A stretch of 5,582 nt of DNA from Chlamydiia bacterium (GTDB taxonomy: Bacteria > Chlamydiota > Chlamydiia > Chlamydiales > Simkaniaceae): the NCBI GenBank assembly GCA_020440405.1, contig JAGROF010000002.1, positions 1 to 5,582 on the forward strand, in the 5' to 3' direction. Below the pieces are notes generated by a model, which saw only the letters and a program-made list of their open reading frames with translations, was not told the origin of the DNA and made no database searches. Each line of letters starts with the position of its first letter. Position 1 is the stretch's first letter. Made by a program: the position numbers and the translations under genes. Shown here in pieces: positions 1 to 5,582 of the stretch.

Positions 1-28
1 ATTCTCTGTGTTCTCACTGTTCTCTGTG
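1..28. repeat. Three tandem 9-bp units (TTCTCTGTG type) at the window edge
   Basis: Three contiguous 9-bp units are visible: TTCTCTGTG (2-10), TTCTCACTG (11-19) and TTCTCTGTG (20-28). The outer two are identical and the middle one differs at two bases. Read on the minus strand this is a CACAGAGAA-type repeat preceded by ACC. From general memory, similar CACAGAG-rich short tandem repeats are scattered between genes in many unrelated bacterial genomes; this is recollection, not a search. The array may extend beyond the left edge. No function can be assigned, and no coding frame across it looks real. Confidence 0.7.
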
Positions 29-81
29 GTATTCTTTAATTGACCAAACTGGACTTTCTTTAAGTGAGCAGCCATTGGGTC

Positions 82-110
82 TTGCACTCTCTATTAGGTT
101 TCGATATAGT
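82..110 (+). promoter_or_regulatory. Possible sigma70-like promoter for the glycosyltransferase-manC pair
   Basis: A TTGCAC box (82-87) is separated by 17 bp from TATAGT (105-110). The -10 matches TATAAT at five of six positions and the -35 matches TTGACA only in TTG. Transcription would start near position 117, which is the preferred ATG, so the message would be leaderless or nearly so. That fits the lack of a properly spaced ribosome binding site there. An alternative -35 (TTGACC, 40-45) has no convincing -10 at normal spacing. This is pattern matching only, and such pairs are common by chance. Confidence 0.25.
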
Positions 111-116
111 GGGAGC

Positions 117-1214
117 ATGCAAGTGGCATTGGTACATGATTGGCTGACAACTGTTGGAGGTGCTGAGAAAGTCTTGGAGGCTCTGGCAGAGACGTTTCCT
201 GCAAAGCTTTTTACTTTGGTGCGTGATCCCAAGCATTTGGTGGGAACACCCTTTGAAAAGATGGAGGTGAAGACATCATTTATTCAGAAACTGCCTCGTG
301 CAAAGAGTCGATACCGCTCATATCTCCCGCTGTTTCCTTTGGCGGTGGAACAATTTGATCTTTCCGATTACGATCTTGTGATTTCTTCTTCTCATTCAAT
401 TGCCAAAGGGGTTTTAACCCATGCGGAACAACTCCATATCTGCTATTGCCATACCCCGATGCGGTATGCATGGGATTTGTATCAGCAGTATTTAAGAGAG
501 GCGAAGCTGAAGAGTGGGCTGAAAGGAGTCATGGCAAAGTTTTTTCTTCACTATCTTCGGATGTGGGATGCCCATGCCTCTTCTCGTGTCGATGCGTATG
601 TCGCAAACTCGAAATATGTCGCACGGCGGATCCAAAAGCTTTATGAAAAAGAAGCATCTGTCATTTACCCTCCTGTGGATGTGGACTATTTTATGCTCTG
701 CGGGGAGAAAGAGGAGTATTATGTAACAGCCTCTCGAATGGTTCCTTACAAGAAGATCGATTTGATTGTCGAAGCGTTTGGGGAAATGCCCGACAAGAAG
801 CTAGTCGTAATCGGAGATGGTCCTGAGATGGATAAAGTGAAGGAAAAAGCAAAAAAGAATATAGAAATTTTGGGGTATCAAGATGATGATACGCTCCGCT
901 GGACCTTGCAAAAAGCGAAGGGATTTGTATTTGCAGCGCTTGAGGATTTTGGGATCCTTCCTGTTGAAGCTCAGGCTTGCGGAACTCCTGTCATTGCATT
1001 TGGAAGAGGGGGAGCTCTTGAAACAGTGATTGAAAATGAGACGGGGCTTTTTTTTGAGAAGCAAAGTGTTCCTTCTTTGATCGAAGCGGTCCAAGCCTTT
1101 GAGACAAAGACGTTTGATCCACAGAAGATACGTGATCACGCGGAAACCTTCTGCCCCACACGTTTTAAAAAACAATTTCAAGCCTTAGTGGCACAAACCG
1201 TGGAGGGGGCTTAA
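117..1214 (+). CDS. WbaZ-like family 4 glycosyltransferase, probably a mannosyltransferase
   Basis: The 365-residue protein has a two-domain GT-B layout and retaining GT4 features. The N-terminal domain opens with VALVHDWL and a GGAEKV loop (residues 14-19), followed by HTPMRYAWD (112-120). The C-terminal donor-binding domain has a R-M-V-P-Y-K-K segment (207-213), VIGDGPE (231-237) and the EX7E motif E276-DFGILPV-E284, then ACGTPVIAFGRGGALETV. This pattern matches the WbaZ-like GT4 group, usually annotated as transferring mannose from GDP-mannose to a lipid-linked glycan at the cytoplasmic membrane. The acceptor and linkage cannot be read from sequence. A TTG at 75 would add 14 residues, but family members start at the equivalent of the ATG at 117. 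No standard ribosome binding site precedes that ATG; GGGAG sits only one base upstream. The stop codon directly abuts the manC start, implying one transcript. Family is confident; sugar specificity is inferred. Confidence 0.93.
   Translation: MQVALVHDWLTTVGGAEKVLEALAETFPAKLFTLVRDPKHLVGTPFEKMEVKTSFIQKLPRAKSRYRSYLPLFPLAVEQFDLSDYDLVISSSHSIAKGVLTHAEQLHICYCHTPMRYAWDLYQQYLREAKLKSGLKGVMAKFFLHYLRMWDAHASSRVDAYVANSKYVARRIQKLYEKEASVIYPPVDVDYFMLCGEKEEYYVTASRMVPYKKIDLIVEAFGEMPDKKLVVIGDGPEMDKVKEKAKKNIEILGYQDDDTLRWTLQKAKGFVFAALEDFGILPVEAQACGTPVIAFGRGGALETVIENETGLFFEKQSVPSLIEAVQAFETKTFDPQKIRDHAETFCPTRFKKQFQALVAQTVEGA
1202..1206 (+). promoter_or_regulatory. Strong Shine-Dalgarno for manC
   Basis: GGAGG, continuing as a G run to 1209, lies in the last codons of the glycosyltransferase gene, 8 bases before the manC ATG. 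It fixes that start codon and allows independent or coupled initiation at the junction, where stop and start codons abut. Confidence 0.7.
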
Positions 1215-2192
1215 ATGAAGGGAATGATTCTGGCAGGAGGGACTGGAACGCGCCTTTGGCCGCTTTCTCGAGATGAAGCGCCCAAGCAGTTTTTGTCTTT
1301 GGGGGAAGAAGGCTCCCTTCTTGAGCAGACTGTGGGACGGTTGTCAAGCCATGATCTTTTGGTCATTGCGAATGGCAAACACCATGCTTTGGTTCAGGAG
1401 CAAGTTCAGTGTCCCATTCTAATTGAACCAACAGCACGAAGTACAGCTCCAGCCATTGCTCTGGGTCTTAAGCATTGGATCGATCGGTGTGGAGCCTCCT
1501 TTGAGGACGTTTGTGTCGTGACTCCCTCCGACCTTTATTTTGAAAATGAGGAAGATTTTCTCCGTCTCCTTCCGAGTGCAGAAGAGGGGGCGCGCACCGG
1601 AGCCATCGTGACATTTGGAGTGGTTCCGACGTATCCTGAGACAGGGTATGGCTATATCCAAGTACGAGAGGGAAAAGGGGTGCTCCCTGTAGAACGGTTT
1701 ATCGAAAAACCTCCCTTCGAGACCGCAGTGCGTCTCATTGAAAAAGGAAACTACTATTGGAATGCTGGAATTTTTGTCTTTCAAATCGGGCACCTCCTCA
1801 AGGAGTTTGAAATACATGCTCCTGATATTGCTAGGTGGATCAGTAGCCCCTATGAAACATGCTTGGAGTCTTTTTCTAAGCTCCCTAACATTTCGATCGA
1901 CCATGCGGTGATGGAAAAGACAAAGCAAGTGCTTTTAATTCCTTACCCTTCCGTTTGGTCCGATTTAGGGTCTTGGCAGCGGCTAGATGCGGTGCTTCCT
2001 AAGGATGAAAACGGAAATTACTTTTCTGGTCAAATTGAAGCAATTGATAGTGAGGATTGCTTGGTTTTTGGGGATGATATCGTTACTCTTGGTGTAAAGG
2101 ATCTTGTTGTTGTAAAATACTTGGGGAAGGTTGTCGTTTGTTCGAAGAAAGAACTGCATCGTCTCTCCTGTCTGAAAACAGAAACATATTAA
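1215..2192 (+). CDS. manC: Mannose-1-phosphate guanylyltransferase (GDP-mannose pyrophosphorylase), single domain
   Basis: The enzyme converts mannose-1-phosphate and GTP to GDP-mannose and pyrophosphate in the cytoplasm, supplying mannose donors for surface glycans. The 325-residue protein starts with the nucleotidyltransferase signature GGTGTRLWPLSR (8-19) and PKQFL (23-27). EPTARSTAPAIAL follows (71-83; family members usually have RNTAPA), then PSD (104-106), ETGYGYI (142-148), FIEKP (162-166), YWNAGIFVF (181-189), ISIDHAVMEK (226-235) and VWSDLGSW (247-254). The C-terminal third resembles the left-handed beta-helix segment of this family. It is shorter than the usual ~350-residue single-domain forms and lacks the C-terminal phosphomannose isomerase cupin of ~470-residue bifunctional ManC proteins, so mannose-6-phosphate must come from another gene. 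The usual PSDH is PSDL here. The start follows a good Shine-Dalgarno and directly abuts the upstream stop. The last 110 bp are also coding on the opposite strand. Function is confident. Confidence 0.95.
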   Translation: MKGMILAGGTGTRLWPLSRDEAPKQFLSLGEEGSLLEQTVGRLSSHDLLVIANGKHHALVQEQVQCPILIEPTARSTAPAIALGLKHWIDRCGASFEDVCVVTPSDLYFENEEDFLRLLPSAEEGARTGAIVTFGVVPTYPETGYGYIQVREGKGVLPVERFIEKPPFETAVRLIEKGNYYWNAGIFVFQIGHLLKEFEIHAPDIARWISSPYETCLESFSKLPNISIDHAVMEKTKQVLLIPYPSVWSDLGSWQRLDAVLPKDENGNYFSGQIEAIDSEDCLVFGDDIVTLGVKDLVVVKYLGKVVVCSKKELHRLSCLKTETY

Positions 2193-3339
2193 ATAAAAGA
2201 AAAACAAACCACGTTAGATGGTGGTGCATGTTGTGGTTTGAGGCAGCAAAGAGAAGAATGTGGATCATCCCGACAATGATTTCAGCATGTGTCGTGCGGT
2301 TTGCCAGCATTTTGCGAATCCGGTGGCCATGCTCTCCAAAATAGTAAAAGAGAGTAATGAGCAAAAGAAGGGAGCCAATAAGGCCCACTTCAAAAAGAAT
2401 TTCCAAGTAGACATTGTGAGCAAGAATATTGGATCCAAAGCCATTTCCTAGAAAAAGGGCTGCGTTTAAATCTTCAAATCCTTTCACCCACTCATTAAAG
2501 CGGATCCCCGTAGAGCCATAAGTCAAGCTAATCGTTTTGACTCCTTTCGCAAAAATTGTAAAAAAATCGATCGAATATGCTTTGAGAATCAATAGGAATG
2601 CCAGTCCAATGAAGCAGATTTTTGCCACAAGTTTCCGCATGGGAAGAGAGGTCATGCAGAGGTAAATCATTGAGACGATAAAGGAGAGATAGGCGGCGCG
2701 TGTTGTGGTCAAGAGGAAGGCTATAAAAGTGAGTCCTGCGAAGACAAAGGTTAGAAATCGTGGCTTTCTCGCGTAGAGTAATAGAAGCGTTGTCAGGACA
2801 AAGCTGGAAATATTTCCATATTCATTGGGGTAAGTTCCTGGGGAAAACCGAAGGAGTCCCCATCCCATCTGAGCTTCCACTGAATAGTGATGAATGGTTT
2901 CAAAGGAGATATTCCCGGTATAGAATCCAATATAAAAAATGTACCCAATAACAAGGGAGATAAAGAACCCTGCTAAGTAGAGGCGAATGAGACGTTCTTT
3001 TTCGTCGCGCGTTCTCAGACAAAAGGCAGCCCCGAACATGAACACGCACTGACTTACAAAGAGAAAACAACGGAAAAGTGGATAGGCATCTCGGTGGAAT
3101 GCTTTATTGTGTGTGAAGTAAGCCGAAAAAAGGCAATAACTCAAAAAGGGAACAAAAGCTAGGACCGTCTTCCATTCTTTCATCTTAACATTGATGAAAA
3201 AGATCGGAGAGAGGACAAGCAAAAAGTGATAGAACCGGAAGGCATAAGGCATAAATGAAGGGGTGAGAAGGGTGCCAAGTGGACCAAAGAAAACAAAGCA
3301 ATAGATCAAAAAACGTTGGGCTCGATGCAGAGAGATCAT
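2083..3339 (-). CDS. O-antigen ligase/polymerase superfamily (WaaL-like) membrane protein
   Basis: The 418-residue, very hydrophobic protein has about 11-12 likely membrane helices (roughly 9-28, 33-51, 57-74, 89-108, 117-138, 174-190, 193-210, 214-230, 237-255, 311-333, 352-367, 372-388). The stretch at about 256-310 probably forms the large periplasmic loop of the Wzy_C (O-antigen ligase) family. It contains GIRFNEW (278-284) and ends in H308-N309-X9-G319-L-I-G322, an exact fit to the WaaL motif H[NSQ]-X9-G-X2-[GTY]. R214-A-A-Y-L218 fits the accompanying R-X3-L motif. WaaL enzymes move undecaprenyl-linked glycan onto lipid A-core. Wzy polymerases and PglL-type protein glycosyltransferases share the fold, so the acceptor remains open. 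The ATG overlaps the topA stop as ATGA and no Shine-Dalgarno is visible, so translational coupling is likely. The polar tail from about 389 is encoded antisense to the manC 3' end and looks non-conserved. Confidence 0.85.
   Translation of the reverse strand: MISLHRAQRFLIYCFVFFGPLGTLLTPSFMPYAFRFYHFLLVLSPIFFINVKMKEWKTVLAFVPFLSYCLFSAYFTHNKAFHRDAYPLFRCFLFVSQCVFMFGAAFCLRTRDEKERLIRLYLAGFFISLVIGYIFYIGFYTGNISFETIHHYSVEAQMGWGLLRFSPGTYPNEYGNISSFVLTTLLLLYARKPRFLTFVFAGLTFIAFLLTTTRAAYLSFIVSMIYLCMTSLPMRKLVAKICFIGLAFLLILKAYSIDFFTIFAKGVKTISLTYGSTGIRFNEWVKGFEDLNAALFLGNGFGSNILAHNVYLEILFEVGLIGSLLLLITLFYYFGEHGHRIRKMLANRTTHAEIIVGMIHILLFAASNHNMHHHLTWFVFLLFNMFLFSDRRDDAVLSSNKRQPSPSILQQQDPLHQE
2205..2240 (-). terminator. 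Hairpin plus U-rich tract inside the ligase 3' coding region (weak terminator candidate)
   Basis: CAAACCAC (2205-2212) and GTGGTTTG (2233-2240) form a perfect 8-bp inverted repeat with a 20-base loop. On minus-strand RNA the stem is followed by UUUUUCUUUUAUUU (complement of 2204 down to 2191), which resembles an intrinsic terminator. It lies about 120 bases before the ligase stop codon, however, and the same bases encode a plausible membrane helix. The large loop and modest GC content argue for a weak or accidental structure. For plus-strand transcripts no T run follows, so it is not a convincing manC terminator. Confidence 0.2.
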
Positions 3340-5582
3340 TTGAGGATATGTTTACTTAAAATGCCTGCCAGTTTCATCATATCGATCGGGTCGGAGTGGC
3401 CAAAGACTTTTGCAAGCTTATCATCAGGAACAATTTGTCTTTTGTTACTGGGATTTTGGAGGTCTTTGGATTTAATGTATTCCCAGACTTTTTTCGTGAC
3501 CTCCCCTCGAGTCAGTTCTTTCGCTCCGACAATCGCTTGCAGCTCAGGAGATAGAGGAGCTGGGTTCCCCACGGTTTTTTTCGTTGTTTTCTTTTTCGCT
3601 GCCTTTTTCTTGGTTGTTTTTTTTGCGGCTGCTTTTTTAGTTCCCTTTGTTTTTTTAACATAGGGAGTCTTGGGGTAATCCTGGTATTTGATCTCTAGGT
3701 CGTCAAGCTGGTTGACAATGACATTACAGTCGGGGTAGTTGGAGCAACTAAAGAAAGTTTTTCCCCAGCGACTGCGCCGTTGCTTAATATCTCCATCACA
3801 TCCGATTGCTGGGCACTTAGGCATGTCTTCGGGAATGGGTTCGTCTTTTTTCGGGATATTCACAATCCCATTACAGTCAGGGTAGCGCGTGCATCCTAGG
3901 AAGGCTCCAAAACGGCCAAAGCGGATTTTCATGGGAGAGGTGCACTTAGGACACATTTGGTCCCAATCAAAGTTTTCTGCATAATCCTCTTTTTTGAATT
4001 CTAGTGCTTCAATCGAAACAGTGAACTTGCAATCGGGATAGTTTGAACACCCATAAAAATACTTGTCACGAGCCCAGATTTTTTGAAGCTTGCTTCCACA
4101 TTTAGGACAATTAATGTCTGTCATGAGCTTGGGGACAAAAGCTTCTTTTTCCGCTTTTTCAAGAACCGGAACGAATTTTGTCCAGAAATCCTTCAAAAAA
4201 GCTTTCCAGTCTTTTTTATTTTCTGCGATTTCATCCAAATCATCTTCCATGCGCGCTGTAAACTTGATATCCATGATCATAGTGAAGTGGTTTTCAAGCA
4301 TCTGGGCGATGATTTTTCCCAGCTCTGTTGGCTTTAGGGCTAGACGTTCCTTGGTTGTATAGGCGCGTCCCTGAATTTTATTCATGATCGAGGCATAGGT
4401 TGAAGGGCGTCCAATGCCTGATTTTTCCAGCTCTTTTACAAGGGACGCTTCTGTGTAACGTGGGGGAGGTTTTGTAAACGATTGATTCGATTCCACATCG
4501 AGAAGTTTAAGCGCTTGCCCTTCTTGGACTGGGGGAAGAAGGGTTCCTTCATCTTGAGCGTTTTTCTCTTCTCCGTCCGTGTCTTCTTTTTCTTGATAAA
4601 CAGCTAGATATCCTTGGAATTTGATAATGGAACCAGAAGCGCGCAAAATCAGGTCTTGATCAGCAGAGATTTCGCATGAAACTGTGTCATAAATAGCAGG
4701 GTTCATTTGTGAAGCAATGAAGCGACGCCAAATGAGAACATAGAGCTTATATTGATCTGTTGTGAGATACGATTTAATAACATCAGGAGGGTGGTTGAGG
4801 TTGGTAGGGCGAATGGCTTCGTGGGCGTCTTGCGCACCTTTTTTAGATGCATACATTTTAGGTTTTTGAGGAAGATATTCTTTGCCATAGGCTCCATCAA
4901 TGAGTTTGCGGGCGGCATTGATGGCTTCCATTTCCACGCGTACAGAATCGGTACGCATGTAGGTAATCAAACCTTCAGTTCCTTCGGAACCGAGGTCGAC
5001 CCCTTCGTAAAGGCTTTGGGCAATGCCCATAGTACGAGATGCTGTAAAGCCATGGTGGCGGCTTGCTTCTTGTTGGAGAGTTGAGGTGATAAAGGGAGGG
5101 ACGGGATGCCTTTTCTTTTCCTTCTTTTCAACCTTGGTAATTTTAAAGGAGGAGTGCTTGAGCTTGGTTACAAGCTTCTTGGCTTCGATTTCATTGGGGA
5201 TGAGGGCAACTTCTTTTTTAGGGGAGGGTTCTTTTTCAATCCGTTTCCCTTCAATCGAGTGCAAAACTGCAGTGATGGAGCGTTCTTTTGGGTCGCCTTG
5301 AAGGACTGCCGCAATGGTCCAATATTCCACAGGCTCAAAGGCCTCGATTTCTTTTTCCCGGTCGACAACCAACTTGAGAGCGACGGATTGAACGCGCCCT
5401 GCTGACAGGCTGCCCGAACCACTCCTTTTAATTCTTCTTTGGAGGAGGGGAGAAATTTTATAGCCGACCATACGATCTAAAAGGCGGCGTGCTTGTTGCG
5501 CATTGACAGTGGAAAGGTCGATTTTACGGGGATGCTTCAGTGCTTCTAGAACGGCGTCTTTTGTAATCGCGTTAAAAGTAAC
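3336..5582 (-). CDS. topA: DNA topoisomerase I with C-terminal SWIB domain, 5' end outside the window
   Basis: This type IA topoisomerase relaxes negative supercoils by transient cleavage of one strand. 748 residues are visible; the frame stays open to the right edge, and by comparison with E. coli TopA about 110 N-terminal residues, most of the TOPRIM domain, are missing. Visible are VNAQQARR (26-33), SLSAGRVQSVA (58-68), the active-site segment ITYMRTDS with catalytic Tyr208 (codon 4961-4959), DAHEAIRPT (252-260) and SGIGRPSTYASI (388-399). Three zinc ribbons follow, with cysteines 492/495/512/518, 544/547/564/570 and 590/595/613/619; the third has a CX4C first pair instead of CX2C. Next come a Lys/Ala/Thr linker (about 642-670) and a SWIB domain (about 672-748). 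The TopA-SWIB fusion is characteristic of Chlamydiae. An internal ATG at 5471 is not the start, because conserved family sequence continues upstream of it. The stop overlaps the ligase ATG by 4 bp, so the two genes probably share a transcript. Confidence 0.97.
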   Translation of the reverse strand, partial: VTFNAITKDAVLEALKHPRKIDLSTVNAQQARRLLDRMVGYKISPLLQRRIKRSGSGSLSAGRVQSVALKLVVDREKEIEAFEPVEYWTIAAVLQGDPKERSITAVLHSIEGKRIEKEPSPKKEVALIPNEIEAKKLVTKLKHSSFKITKVEKKEKKRHPVPPFITSTLQQEASRHHGFTASRTMGIAQSLYEGVDLGSEGTEGLITYMRTDSVRVEMEAINAARKLIDGAYGKEYLPQKPKMYASKKGAQDAHEAIRPTNLNHPPDVIKSYLTTDQYKLYVLIWRRFIASQMNPAIYDTVSCEISADQDLILRASGSIIKFQGYLAVYQEKEDTDGEEKNAQDEGTLLPPVQEGQALKLLDVESNQSFTKPPPRYTEASLVKELEKSGIGRPSTYASIMNKIQGRAYTTKERLALKPTELGKIIAQMLENHFTMIMDIKFTARMEDDLDEIAENKKDWKAFLKDFWTKFVPVLEKAEKEAFVPKLMTDINCPKCGSKLQKIWARDKYFYGCSNYPDCKFTVSIEALEFKKEDYAENFDWDQMCPKCTSPMKIRFGRFGAFLGCTRYPDCNGIVNIPKKDEPIPEDMPKCPAIGCDGDIKQRRSRWGKTFFSCSNYPDCNVIVNQLDDLEIKYQDYPKTPYVKKTKGTKKAAAKKTTKKKAAKKKTTKKTVGNPAPLSPELQAIVGAKELTRGEVTKKVWEYIKSKDLQNPSNKRQIVPDDKLAKVFGHSDPIDMMKLAGILSKHILK

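Noticed and set aside
75..116. TTG start at 75 giving a longer glycosyltransferase
   Set aside because: The extra 14 residues do not resemble the family N-terminus, which begins directly with the VALVHDW strand, and no good Shine-Dalgarno precedes the TTG.
408..420. GGGGTTTTAACCC short palindrome
   Set aside because: It lies within conserved glycosyltransferase codons, is too short for a convincing structure, and no regulatory context is visible.
801..1181. Minus-strand open frame opposite the glycosyltransferase
   Set aside because: It lies wholly antisense to conserved GT4 sequence including EX7E, has no recognisable domain, and is rich in residues expected from antisense reading.
1419..1928. 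Minus-strand 169-residue open frame opposite manC
   Set aside because: It is antisense to conserved ManC motifs, shows no family features, and has no convincing ribosome binding site.
3316..3663. Plus-strand open frame encoding a hydrophobic Phe/Ala/Val-rich protein
   Set aside because: It is the antisense reading of the lysine/alanine-rich TopA linker and SWIB domain. Its hydrophobic stretch follows from complementing AAA/AAG and GCA/GCC codons.
4752..5405. Plus-strand open frames opposite the topA core
   Set aside because: They are antisense shadows of highly conserved topoisomerase sequence with no independent support.
5471..5471. ATG at 5471 as the true topA start
   Set aside because: The frame continues to the window edge with typical TopA sequence (TFNAITKDAV, VNAQQARR), so the gene is truncated by the window rather than starting there.

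Overview
The window most likely comes from a chromosome of the phylum Chlamydiae, probably an environmental, amoeba-associated lineage (Parachlamydiales-like). The main evidence is the minus-strand topoisomerase I gene. Its protein ends in three four-cysteine zinc ribbons, a histone-like lysine/alanine linker and a SWIB domain, an arrangement I know as typical of chlamydial TopA. Base composition looks mid-40s % GC by eye. The species cannot be named from the sequence alone.

Layout: positions 1-116 are non-coding and begin with three tandem 9-bp units. Two plus-strand genes follow with no gap between them: a WbaZ-like family 4 glycosyltransferase (117-1214) and a single-domain mannose-1-phosphate guanylyltransferase, ManC (1215-2192). 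Two minus-strand genes converge on them. topA enters from the right edge without its N-terminus (5582 down to 3336). It overlaps by 4 bp (ATGA) a polytopic membrane protein of the O-antigen ligase/polymerase superfamily (3339 down to 2083). The 3' end of the ligase gene overlaps the 3' end of manC by 110 bp on the opposite strand. Almost everything is coding, and no gene-free stretch exceeds 300 bases.

How the genes may work together: ManC makes GDP-mannose, and the glycosyltransferase belongs to a group usually annotated as GDP-mannose-dependent. The membrane protein carries the H[NSQ]-X9-G-X2-[GTY] and R-X3-L motifs described for WaaL ligases, so it could attach a finished glycan to lipid A-core or another acceptor. 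The three genes therefore suggest a small surface-glycan module, although they lie on two converging transcription units. The ligase is apparently co-transcribed with topA, a housekeeping gene, rather than with the sugar genes. No mobile element, tRNA, rRNA or CRISPR array was found. No clearly new system is present; the oddities are the convergent overlap, the topA-ligase coupling and a mannose-glycan set in a probable chlamydia.
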